Positions 24,555 to 34,281 of a DNA stretch of 64,000 nucleotides are shown piece after piece; the stretch's first letter is position 1; each line of letters opens with the position of its first letter. Position numbers and translations under genes: made by a program. The notes below the pieces were generated by a model. It worked only from the letters and a program-made list of their open reading frames with translations. It searched no databases and was not told the DNA's origin. This DNA is from Monosporascus cannonballus. Lineage: Eukaryota > Ascomycota > Sordariomycetes > Xylariales. Where the stretch lies: the NCBI GenBank assembly GCA_004154925.1, contig QJNS01000099.1, positions 62,001 to 126,000 on the forward strand. Reading direction: 5' to 3'.

Positions 24555-24981
24555 GTTTCGGGGGTGGAAGCCGGCTGGGGGGGTTGTTTTCGCGCTTTTG
24601 ATTGTAATGAACAAGTTGGAGTGAGTTTTACGAGTTATGTAGCCTGCCACCGTACTATCATCATGCAACGTCTTGGTCTCGCCGATATGAGGCGGGTGTC
24701 TAGCATTTCAAAGCATCGTGTAGCACCCGGTGGTTCTGTCTTGGTTCCCAGAAGCCGATAGGCGTATTGACTCCCCCGTTCACCCCTTCCTGGCCGCTCA
24801 ATGACTAGATATGCCGCTTTTAAATTTAGTCTTCTAACCTAGTTGTCCTATCATCCCCCCTCTACCAATGCCGTAGCCTAGGTCATTGGCCTTAAGGCTT
24901 TCGCAGCCAGAAAGCATGACCGGTACTACAGATGCTAATAGTAAGTTGGTTCCTGTCAGAGTTCGTAATCTGCGCCTAAAG
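24555..24981. other. Intergenic DNA before the Copia insertion
   Basis: Normal composition, no gene seen. It ends at the target duplication TCTTG (24982-24986). Confidence 0.6.
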
Positions 24982-24986
24982 TCTTG

Positions 24987-25225
24987 TGTCAGACCCAGCT
25001 GAAGTCGATCAAGCAGCTAAGCCTTGGCTTAGTTTGATCACCTACTGAAACAAGGCTACTTTATGCACCCCCGGTATCTTTTCCTCTTAGCTACAGTTGT
25101 ATTTACATGTATAAAAGGAAGGTTCGCTACCTTCACCTTCTAGCTAGGACCTTCTAAAAGCAATGCAACCTTTAATATACCTTTTTTTCAGTTATATGCT
25201 TCTGTATGTAATACAGGGTCTTATA
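24987..25225 (+). repeat. 5' LTR of the Copia element
   Basis: 239 bp, starting TGTCAGACCCAGCTG and ending CAGGGTCTTATA. The terminal short inverted repeats are imperfect (TGT.AGACC against GGTCT.ATA), so it ends TA rather than the usual CA. A TGTATAAAAGG box lies near 25110. Confidence 0.92.
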
Positions 25226-25238
25226 GTTATAAGCCCGG
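25226..25238 (+). other. Primer-binding site, half-tRNA type
   Basis: GTTATAAGCCCGG starts at the base after the LTR. Its complement reads a stem CCGGG, the loop CTTATAA and one more C, which is the anticodon arm expected of tRNA-Ile(UAU) up to position 39. It is not a tRNA 3' end (no TGG). This is the arrangement of Drosophila copia and Ty5, which prime from an internal tRNA cut. The same 13 nt occur at 50445-50457 in another element. Confidence 0.65.
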
Positions 25239-25419
25239 TCCGCATTTCTTTTTAGCCGCGCTTTAATATATTTGTTATATACGTTTTGTTAAAGTTATTC
25301 GGAACCTCGCTGTCGCTCCTGCGGTACACTTACTGTTCGGTTACTAAAGATATTTATCGTTTAGCTGTTACGTTCTTAGTTATCTTAGCCCGTTTACTTT
25401 TTGCATTACTTTTAAAGCC

Positions 25420-28400
25420 ATGGTTGCCCAATTAACAAATCCTGACGAATTTTCTTCAGGACGCGCTCCTAGGTATTTACTTAGGAAGGGGACCCCTAGA
25501 AAATATAATATTTTCGAGTTCCATGTCAGTACGAAAGCTGGCATGTTATAGGCATATATTAACCCTAACGTGGCCCAAGTGCTACCTTTACTAACGATGC
25601 CGATTTTTCCTAAGCCTTATTACTTCCAGAATGGAGTAACTGACGAATATGCCCTGGATAGCCCGAATTATTCGAAGTTCGAAAGGGCCCTGAAGGCATA
25701 TAACAGGAAGTAGTTCTTATATATCGCTTAGAAAAAGGCATTTGTTGAAATTAGTACGTTTTTGAATTAATCCGTTTACCTTAATTATTATTGGGTATAC
25801 TGGAAAAAGGTTACGTTTCGAAAAAGGTTAGTTATTTTAAAGGATAAATTTAAACTTAATAATAATATTCGAATTTACGAAGTCGACGTTCGATACAAGT
25901 AAGCGTTAAAAATTAATAAAATCCAGATAAATATTTGGTTATCCACATATTGAAAAATATATATTAAAGCTGCGGAATTTTAAATATTAGCTGTCGTAAG
26001 TTATTACGGCCATCTTGATTTCCTAAAAGCTGTTAATACTTATTTACCCGATTTCTTTATTACCCAAAGGGCTAAAATGAAAAAAGCTATGTTCGAAGGC
26101 AAAGATCCTGCTAAGCTTTTACCCGTATAGAAATTCGTAAAGCGGTTCCGAAACCATATGTAGCTGCGGAAGGCTTAAGGCGTTACCGCAAAACAGTTAT
26201 TACGAAGAGCGTTTGGTATTATCCTAAATAGAAAAACTCCTAATTAAACGGATATACCTTTAGATAACCGAAATAATAATAACCGGAATAATAACAACAG
26301 CCGGAACAACGGCGGCGGTAATGGTAATAACCGTTTTATGCCAAAATGCTACTATGGAAAAAAACATTTTTTAAGGACTGCCCTTATATTAACGAAAACG
26401 TTAAACCCGATAGGTGGAACGAGGTTCCTGAAATTAGGAAAAAGGTAAATAAGCATATTTCGAAAATTTCCTTCTGTCAGAAAAAAAAATTAAGAGTTTG
26501 TAAAAAGGAAATAAGCTATAAGTTTTTTGATTAGCTTTAACGTTTTTCGTAACAGAACTTTTTATAAACCTATAGATTAATAATATTATTACCGGATATA
26601 ACTTAAAGAGATTTATTTTGTTAAATACTTATTCCGATTTCCATATAGGAAATCGCAAGGTTAATTTTCTTGATTTATACTTACCGAAAATTAGTGGAAA
26701 ATTCCTAGCCGGAGGAAAATATCTCGATATCGTGGGCGAGGATATACGAAAGATTACGTTTATTATACCGTTAGGAAGATTTAATACCTTTTTTTTGAAA
26801 AATTGTTTATATGTTCTTAAAATATATATTAACCTAATTTCGTATAAACTGTTTTAATAGGTTGAGATTTATTGGAATTACGAGACCGACGTCGTATATC
26901 ATAAAATGTTAAGTACGAAAATAACTAAAGTTAATTAAATTAAATGCTAGCTTATTATATATTACGTTAAAGTAACGCCGGAGAATAACGATAACGATAT
27001 TACTTTAATAACCTTTGTAATAATTAAAAAGCGTATTGTTACCGTCTTAAAAAACGAAAATAACTTAAAGGATAAAATTATCCTTAAAAGCGAAAATAAA
27101 AATTTCGTTCCGGAACCCTTAATTCAGGAATTCCTACCTCCTAAGTTAATCCCATAGCAAAAGCTTTATAGTAATAATTCCAGGTTTTTTTTTTAAAGCC
27201 TTTAAAAGGAAATACCACGTTATGGTATTAAAAACTTGCATATTTAGGCTTACGTACCTTCGAGAAAATAATGCAAGCAGTTACCGGAACGAAAATCCAT
27301 TTGCCTTTAACGATTTAGTGTTAGGACTATCAAATCGTTAAAACGCGGGAAAAAATATTACGATAATAGCTAATTAAGGAAAACAAACCTTTTAATACGA
27401 TATATGCTAATTTTTTCGAATTTAGTAATGTTTTTAACGGATATACGAAAACGTTAATTATTATTTGTTTAATTATTAGGGCTAAGATTAATTATACCTT
27501 AAAGCGGAAAAAATATGCTTTAACCGCCTTAATAAACGTAATAATTTTTTTTAAAAAATAATTCCATATTAAGGTTAAAACGATCGTATTAAATAATAAG
27601 ATTTTTTTCGGAAACAGGTTCCGAAAATAGATTTTTAATATAGGTATTTCCCATAAGTTCTCGCCTCCATATACCAAAAAACCCGCAGACGTTTAGGAAT
27701 GCGCCGGGGGCGTAATTATTATGAAAATATATTACCTAATTATCAATAATAATTTCCTTTCCGACTTATGGCCGGAAATAATGGAAATAGCCATATATAT
27801 TATTAATCGCATATTTATTCATGCCTTAATTTAAAAAACCTTTATTTAGGTTTTTAACGAATAATTAGCCAAAAAAGATAAAATACCTATTCCCGAAAAA
27901 GGTTTAAAGGCAAACGTAACGAATATCGTATTTTTCGGATCAAAAGTTTATGTACTTACGGAAACAGCCCGTCAGGGTGCAAAACGCCTAAAAAAATGAA
28001 TCCTAAAGCGTATATCGGTTACTTTGTGGGATATATAATTAATAACATATATCAAATATGGATTTTTTCGCAATAACGCGTTATTACCGTTAGGGATATT
28101 ACTTTCGACGAAACGAAGAAATATTAGGGCGAACAAAAGAAATTCTCGTTCGAAATCGCAGAATTAAACGACCAAATCGATAATATCCTTATTCCACTTA
28201 CAGCAATAACTTTCCTAAAAACGTTTAAAATTATTTTCAGCAACGATCCCTTAGAAATAAGTATTACTGGGAGGGTAAATAATTTGGCAAAACAAAACGA
28301 ATTTAAAGAAATTATTTACGATATTATCGTAATAATTATAAATTCCCCTAATTAGGAAATTTTATAAGAAATTAAAGGGGTAAAACCTAATAATCCTTAT

Positions 28401-30480
28401 AAAGTTATTTCGGAAAAAAATTCCTTTAATTCGGCAGTTAATAATAATTCCGAAAAAAACGTTTTAGATATTATTAATAAAACGAACGATTCGGAACGCA
28501 AAGTTAAACAATTTTGTTTACTTATACCGGAAATTATTCCAGCCTTCGAATAAAACCTTTAATAATATTACGTATTATTACCGGATAAAACTTAAAATAC
28601 ATTATTAGGTTTTTTTCAGTTACGGCAACAACGTACGGAGCTAAATTTCCTAAATTAGATAATTATTATTGATTTTGAAATGCGAAACGGAAAAAGAAAA
28701 AAGCTACTTTCGGCTAATACTAATTATAAGTTAATATTTAAAAAACGTAATACGTATTTAACCGTTTTTAACGTTATTTTTTCGATTACGATTAAATATA
28801 ATCGCTTATATCGTATTAGCCTTCCTGTTACCCTTAAAAATTAACAGGAAGCCATATAGCATAAGTACGCCGAAAACTAGAAAAAGGCTATATAAAAAAA
28901 TAAAATTAGATATATCGAGTAAAATGATTAATTACCGTTACCTTATTGCAAAAGGCGATTTAGAACATAGGTCTTAATAATATCCTTCCGTTAATGTAAA
29001 TATTTATATACAAATTTAATAAGTACGGGATATTTCAAAAGTTTAAAGCTAGGATAATTATCCGGGGTAACTTTCAACCCCGTAAAAACCTTAACGTTTA
29101 CGTTTTTACGTTAGCAGGCAGGTTTTTTTGCATACTTATGGCTGTGGTAGCCCGATTTAACCTTAAATTTCGTTAACTTAACGTTATTAACGCGTTCTTA
29201 CATAGCGATTTCGATAAATTAATGTACGTACGTTTTTTATAGGGATTCGTACGCCCGGGCTTCTATTTAAGACTTCGGAAGGTTTTATACGGCTTAAAGC
29301 GATTACCATTCCTATAATAACGAGACCTGACGGCAAAATTAAAGGAACTAAGATTAAAATCCGTTCCGGATAACCTATATATTATGATTAATAGCTGGTT
29401 AACGTTATTCTTTTACGTTAACGATATTGCCATAATATATAAAACTTACGATATAATATACGTTAAAAAATTCCTTATAAAACTAATGCAATATTTTTAT
29501 ATTAACGACCTAAAGAACTTATAGTGATTTTTTAAAATACGTATTTTGCGAAACCGCGTAATTAGAAAACTATAGTTATTATAAGATATTTATTAGGAAA
29601 AATTATATATACGTTTCGAATTATCTAAGTTCGGGAAACGTTACTTTAAGGTCCCTAAATAGAAAATCTTAAGAAGTATTAAGACGAAACATTAATAACA
29701 TTTAAGAAATTATATTTCGAAAAAATCAGAAGCTTATTATATGGAGCTATCGCCATTCGTCCGGATTTGGCTAAAACTATTTCCTATTTATTTCGCTATT
29801 ACAAAAACCCTAGCCCTATATACCTTAATGCTATTAACGAAACTATTTTTCACACTTATTCCATACGTACCTTAACCCTGGAATTCGGAGGTAACGAAAA
29901 TCCTAACATATAATCGTTTTTATGCGCGAACGACGCCTTATTTACGGATAACCCTAACCGGAAAAGTTCCTAGGGATTCGTATTATCATTCTTCGGTAGC
30001 CTTATCGTATAGAAGGCTAATAAGCAAGATATAATTATTACCTTAAGTACGGAAATTAAGCTTTTAGCCTTTTCGCAAACCGTTAAGGAAGCCTTTTTTA
30101 TATTAAGGTTATTTAAGGTTATTGGGCTAAAGCTAAGCGAAAACTTAATTATCCAGGTGGACAATAAGCAGACGATACGGCTAGTCATTAAAAAAACCAT
30201 ACGCCTAATTACGAAACTGAAGTACGTAAATATCCATAATCACTAATTTCGCGAAATCTACGTAATAGGAAGGATAAGGATCGAATGGACGCCTATTAAC
30301 GCCATAATAATAAATGGCTTAACTAAGTTTTTAAAACTTTAACAATATCAGAAGTTCGTTAAGCTGCTAAACCTTCGGGATGTTACTTTAAGGCTAAAGG
30401 AAGTCTAGGAAATATTAATTTATCCCAGGCGTCGCCCAGCAACGGAAAATTATTGCCCCCGTTTCCTTCCTATCGTTCTT
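25420..30480 (+). pseudogene. Copia gag-pol, RIP-inactivated
   Basis: Gag starts at ATG 25420 (M-V-A-Q-L-T-N-P-D-E-F) and reads well, with TAG at former CAG codons. A zinc knuckle lies at 26336-26390 (C-Y-Y-G-K-K-H-F-F-K-D-C-P). A protease end with L-x-x-N-L-I-S-Y-K-L-F follows at about 26740-26855, then integrase at 27300-28000. RT has its catalytic motif as YVND (former YVDD) at about 29410-29435. RNase H is at 29930-30190 (D-N-P-N-R-K-S-S...W/stop-K-A-N-K-Q-D and S-T-x-E-x-x-L-L-A). Stops and missense changes are of C-to-T or G-to-A type, so the polyprotein is dead. Confidence 0.88.
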
Positions 30481-30553
30481 TCCCTTACCGTTTCTATACC
30501 TTCATCCCTAGACGACCTTAAAGGTAAAGTCAGTAAGAAAGCTTTCCAACAAA

Positions 30554-30625
30554 GCTTCTGTGATCTAGCGGTATGATATCAGGTCCTAACACCTGAAGGC
30601 ATGGGTTCGAATCCCATTAGAAGTT
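30554..30625 (+). tRNA. tRNA-like gene inside the Copia element, anticodon unclear
   Basis: A 72-nt cloverleaf can be drawn: acceptor GCTTCTG/TAGAAGT (two G-T pairs), a D arm with box A-like TGATCTAGCGG (30561-30571), a T arm ATGGG-TTCGAAT-CCCAT with a perfect box B GGTTCGAATCC (30604-30614), and no CCA. The anticodon arm is odd: it folds as CAGGT/ACCTG with a six-base loop or TCAGG/CCTGA with an eight-base loop (TCCTAACA), never seven. A CCT (Arg) or AAC (Val) anticodon could be read, but neither is secure. It has no obvious RIP damage although it lies in a RIP-degraded element. It may be a captured tRNA, a tRNA-like promoter module, or a nested tRNA-derived SINE-like insertion. Confidence 0.6.
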
Positions 30626-30627
30626 TC

Positions 30628-30665
30628 GGAGGTGCGTCGTAAAGAATGCTTTACAACGCACCTCC
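30628..30665 (+). ncRNA. 17-bp hairpin directly after the tRNA-like sequence
   Basis: Bases 30628-30644 pair with 30649-30665 with one mismatch (C30638 against A30655) around a four-base loop AATG. It starts three bases after the tRNA-like sequence and precedes a T-run, so one short Pol III transcript would carry both structures. It is GC-rich and unmutated relative to its surroundings. Confidence 0.6.
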
Positions 30666-30670
30666 CCGAC

Positions 30671-30683
30671 TTTTATTTTTTTT
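30671..30683 (+). terminator. T-run, likely Pol III terminator
   Basis: Four T, one A, then eight T, a few bases after the hairpin. Together with box A and box B it completes a Pol III-type unit of roughly 120 nt. Confidence 0.5.
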
Positions 30684-30749
30684 CCTTATTTTTATCATAA
30701 ACATCACGGTATTTCCTTTTTGGGCACTTGTTTAATGTCGTAAGAACTT

Positions 30750-30780
30750 CAGCTGTTAGTTCCTAACAGCTGGGGGGGTG
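30750..30780 (+). other. Palindrome plus polypurine tract before the 3' LTR
   Basis: CAGCTGTTAG and CTAACAGCTG form a perfect 10-bp hairpin with loop TTC (30750-30772). It runs straight into GGGGGGGTG, the plus-strand priming tract next to the LTR at 30781. Confidence 0.7.
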
Positions 30781-31019
30781 TGTTAGACCCAGCTGAAGTC
30801 GATCAAGCAGTTAAGCCTTGGCTTAGTTTGATCACTTATTGAAACAAGGCTACTTTATGCACCCCCGGTATCTTTTCCTCTTAGCTACAGTTGTATTTAC
30901 ATGTATAAAAGGAGGGTTCGCTACCCTCACCTTCTAGCTAGGACCTTCTAGAGGCAATGCAACCTTCAATATACCTTTTCTTCAGTTATATGCTTCTGTG
31001 TGTGATGCAGGGTCTCATA
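30781..31019 (+). repeat. 3' LTR of the Copia element
   Basis: 239 bp, starting TGTTAGACCCAGCTG and ending GGTCTCATA. It differs from the 5' LTR at a small number of mostly transition positions. Confidence 0.92.
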
Positions 31020-31024
31020 TCTTG

Positions 31025-32097
31025 GTCGGACTTATTCGATGCCAATTACAAACCCCTCAGCACCCTTTTTAACCCAAGACACTTCTCAATAATCCCATCC
31101 ATGCGCTCACCACATAAGATCTCCTTTGACTCACATATGTAGGGAAGTGCTTGTGAATGTTAGAAAATGAAGTTCTAGCGAGCCTGTCTCGAGCACCTTT
31201 GTTCCGCCTATCGATAATATGGCGAGGCTACAAACCAGTATTGCTGCCAAGATATGCCGTTGCTTCCGTTGACGCCCGTACCGGGAGACTGGTCTATGCC
31301 GATACGGGGTCACGGGGGCACGTACGGAAGGCTTTTAGAATACGGCGTTGACGTTTATATAAAGAGGCTTCGGTTCCAAGTCTTTAGGATAACTGCGTCC
31401 AGCTCCACTACACTCATCTACCCTTAGACACCCTTATAACTTTTCGTATTAGGGTCTGGAATGCAAGTCTGCTTTAATGATAGCCAGTCGCCATAAATTG
31501 TGTAAGCCTGGTGGACTGGCTGGGTAACGTGGACCCACACATACCCGCACGAGTTCATGCGAATCCCTGGCTTCCAAAAATCGCTTGCAGAAGCTACAAT
31601 CCACATGTCTATGCGAGAATCGCTAAGCAAGCGAAGAGACTTTGACTAGGTATCGTGGAATATGCTATCCGCGGTACCTGTCTAATCTAATTGGCTCTGG
31701 AGTTGCAATGGTTGTCGGTGTTCGGGGCTGAGCAACCCGCTTGGCAGCTTCAGCCCCCACTTGAGCATACCTATGCTCCACCCCCAGGATGGGATTTATG
31801 GGTCATACTTGCTCCCATGTACTCTTGATTAAAGTGGCCGAATGCAGGGCTGATTTCCTGACTCTACATCTTCCCAGCAGGTAACGCTTAAATGCTACAT
31901 AAAATTCAGATGCGTTATCTGATGGATCACTGATGTGCCGCTGTCGACTAAGATTCAATGGCTATCTGGGTAATAGAGTTGACCAATCCAAACTTTGTCT
32001 TGCCCAGACTCGTCTTCCTCCTAAATTTCCACGTCAACGCGTATAATTCGTATTTTTAACACCTCATTGATTACTTCGAGAGAGACGCACGGTAAAA
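31025..32097. other. Intergenic DNA, no gene seen
   Basis: Normal composition with several ORFs of 60-94 codons on both strands. None has a recognisable motif or shared splice pattern. The last few hundred bases are presumably the promoter of the gene at 32098. Confidence 0.6.
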
Positions 32098-32940
32098 ATG
32101 GACACCAAGTCGCCCGACGATGTCCCGCCGCCGTATGATACCATTCATCATGATGGGACGTCACCAGAGACCCCCCATTTGGAGTCTCTAACCTCGCACC
32201 TGCAGCGCCACGTCGCTTCTCTACCCAGCCGCATACTCGCTTCGCAGCGGGCGCACACAGCTCAACAGAGAATGGACGACACGCTGCTGATGGACCACAT
32301 CGCACCGGCCATCGAGGAATTCCTAATTGACCTAGGGGCCCAAGTCCCCACTCCCCCGCTGGCGACTCTGACTATCGTCCCCGGCGGTGCTGTCCCTGAG
32401 ACGGCAGTGCTTAGTGGGCTGGAGGAGACACAGAAACGGGGCGAGCTGGGACGTCTTTTCAAGGTCAACCTCGAAGAGGGGACGAAAGGCATACAGTCCC
32501 CTTCATACTCGACATCTTCCCAAAGGGCAAACTTGCTCTGGTGGCATGACGAGGCGATGGCGCGGCGACTGGCTAAGAGCTTACAACCAAAGAAAGTGGA
32601 AAAGAAACAGCAAGTCATGCGGACATCGCCGGCGCAGATTGCGGCGGAACGAGAGCTCTCGCCGGAGAAGCAGAAAAGGGGTTGGGGCTTGGGAAGATGG
32701 AGGAGCGGTCTGGGTTCTGGAGGAAAGTGTGAACGTGGAGCGATGGGCGGCCCAAGCAGCCGGACCGCGGCTAGTGAAGCATCAGCTAGTTTTGGCGCAC
32801 AGGGACGGGAACAAGAGCAGGAGGAAGCTTGTATGGCTGTCGAGGCGCAGGAGGTTGCTTTCCGCGTGGAAAACGACCTTGGCATCTTGGAGAGCATGCG
32901 CGGATGGGCGATCGTGGTCATGGTAGAGATTATGCCTTAA
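32098..32940 (+). CDS. Conserved fungal protein of unknown function, PPPY motif
   Basis: A single-exon frame of 280 residues with a good start context (AAAAATGG). A PPPY motif at residues 10-14 could bind WW domains, for example of Rsp5-type ubiquitin ligases (inference). Then comes a helical, Ser/Glu/His-rich segment, a D-x-x-L-M-D-H-I-x-P-x-I-E-x-F-L-x-D-L-G stretch (about 60-80) and a central L-x-W-W-H-D-E-A-M-A-R-R-L-A-K-S-L segment (about 147-163). A basic/Gly-rich variable linker leads to a conserved-looking end (F-R-x-E-N-D-L-G-I-x-E-S-M-x-G-W-A-I-V-V). There is no signal peptide or membrane segment. Text of this kind occurs in uncharacterised Pezizomycotina proteins as I remember them; no function is assigned. 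Open frames on the opposite strand here are shadows. Confidence 0.8.
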   Translation: MDTKSPDDVPPPYDTIHHDGTSPETPHLESLTSHLQRHVASLPSRILASQRAHTAQQRMDDTLLMDHIAPAIEEFLIDLGAQVPTPPLATLTIVPGGAVPETAVLSGLEETQKRGELGRLFKVNLEEGTKGIQSPSYSTSSQRANLLWWHDEAMARRLAKSLQPKKVEKKQQVMRTSPAQIAAERELSPEKQKRGWGLGRWRSGLGSGGKCERGAMGGPSSRTAASEASASFGAQGREQEQEEACMAVEAQEVAFRVENDLGILESMRGWAIVVMVEIMP

Positions 32941-34281
32941 CGTCGAGTTAGGTTGCTTCAGCGTAGTCTAATTCGTATAGCGTTGTATTGCAGCAGGTAC
33001 CATTTGCCAGATAAGAAGCTATTGTAGATTTGCAGTTCAGCTCCATGCCGAGACCCCCCCAGTGCATCAAGTTACACCCTTGTCCCCTCTTCCGTATGGG
33101 GAAGGGGCGATGACCTACGGATGGCCAGTTCAGGAACGTAATTCTGCCTTTCCTCGGTCGCTACATGTGGCAGAGTAGAGTGTGCTTGCGGATCAGTCCT
33201 GCGGCTTTTCTTAGTGAAGGATGCAAGCTAGTACAGTGGGTGATCGTAAGCTAAACATCAGCTCAATACTACCTTATCTATCGGCATATGCTGATTTCAA
33301 AACCTCCACTAATCATCGCTTCCAGCTTGTACGGAGTATGCACGGCACTGTTGGTCAGCCCTAGGGTGGGGTCTCGGAGCGGACTTAGACCGCCGATCGC
33401 CCGATCCCAGGGCCTAGCAGTCATAAACCGCTTCCAGAAATGCTCTGCGCCCCATATAATGTGGCCCTGACGTTTGAGCGACAGGGGTACCACGGCTTAC
33501 CGAAGTCTGCCTTTGCTCCCGTCAAGAGCTTGCAGTAGCCGCCTACATCTTATAAATCAAAATATATGGCCTTGGTGACGGTCACGAGATAACCTTACCG
33601 GTGGTAGGATAGGCAATTCTATGATAAGAACCGAGCTACATGTCTCACTACAACCTAATACACATACCGAAACCCTTTTCGTTACCGGTAGACTAGTAAG
33701 CGGGGATCAGCCACTGATGGAGAAGCGAACATGCCTCGAAGCAGCGGGGTGATGTTAGCAATGCCACGATATATGGATCACTAAAGCACAGCTCCTGAAT
33801 TCTTGGCTATTGGGCAAGGCAAGCGTGGATTTAGCTTAGCTGCCTCTAAGTACTCCCCGCGTATGCAAGGTGCTTTCTTGTACGCCTACCTTTGAATCAA
33901 GAAGTCAATAATACCTAATTACATTAACTTGGTGGCGCTGTTCGCCATTCACTTCCCGGTTATCTCTTCATTCTGAAAAGCGCCAGGGGTGGCTATGCAT
34001 TCAGGTCGTCTCCCATTCATGACTCTTTGTTCTCGGAGCTGATTATTACATACACGTTTTGGCATAGGGATATATAAGCATAGATCCCAATACTTTTCGT
34101 CAAGTCTTTCGGGGCCTGGTCCTTCAAGTCGTATCATTATTGCCAATCGAACCGACACCATATCGACTAGCTCGACAGGACGCTTTATGACAGTGTCCCG
34201 ACGTCGAATTATCCATTCAGTCCCACCAGACAATACGTTTTACCTAACCCTCTAAAGACATCTCCACAGCGCCCGTTCGCC
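32941..34281. other. Intergenic DNA, no gene seen
   Basis: Normal composition, only short unrelated ORFs. The stretch before 34282 is the presumed promoter of the flotillin gene. Confidence 0.6.

Larger units (their letters stand above)
24987..31019 (+). mobile_element. Complete Ty1/Copia element (6033 bp), RIP-degraded
   Basis: Bounded by two 239-bp LTRs, with an exact 5-bp target duplication TCTTG at 24982-24986 and 31020-31024. The internal order is gag with zinc knuckle, protease, integrase, RT and RNase H, which is the Copia order. The LTRs, a primer-binding site at 25226, a G-rich polypurine tract at 30772-30780, and the tRNA-like/hairpin cassette at 30554-30683 are little mutated compared with the coding region. 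It cannot encode proteins because of RIP stops. It lies in single-copy DNA between the small gene at 24.3 kb and the gene island at 32 kb. Confidence 0.93.

Noticed and set aside
30554..30625. Assigning the tRNA-like sequence as tRNA-Arg(CCT) or tRNA-Val(AAC)
   Set aside because: Neither anticodon gives a seven-base loop with a five-pair stem; the type is left open.
32262..32921. 219-codon minus-strand ORF opposite the PPPY protein
   Set aside because: A shadow of a GC-rich exon; Ser/Pro/Cys-rich text without motif, while the + frame shows conserved-looking segments and a good start.
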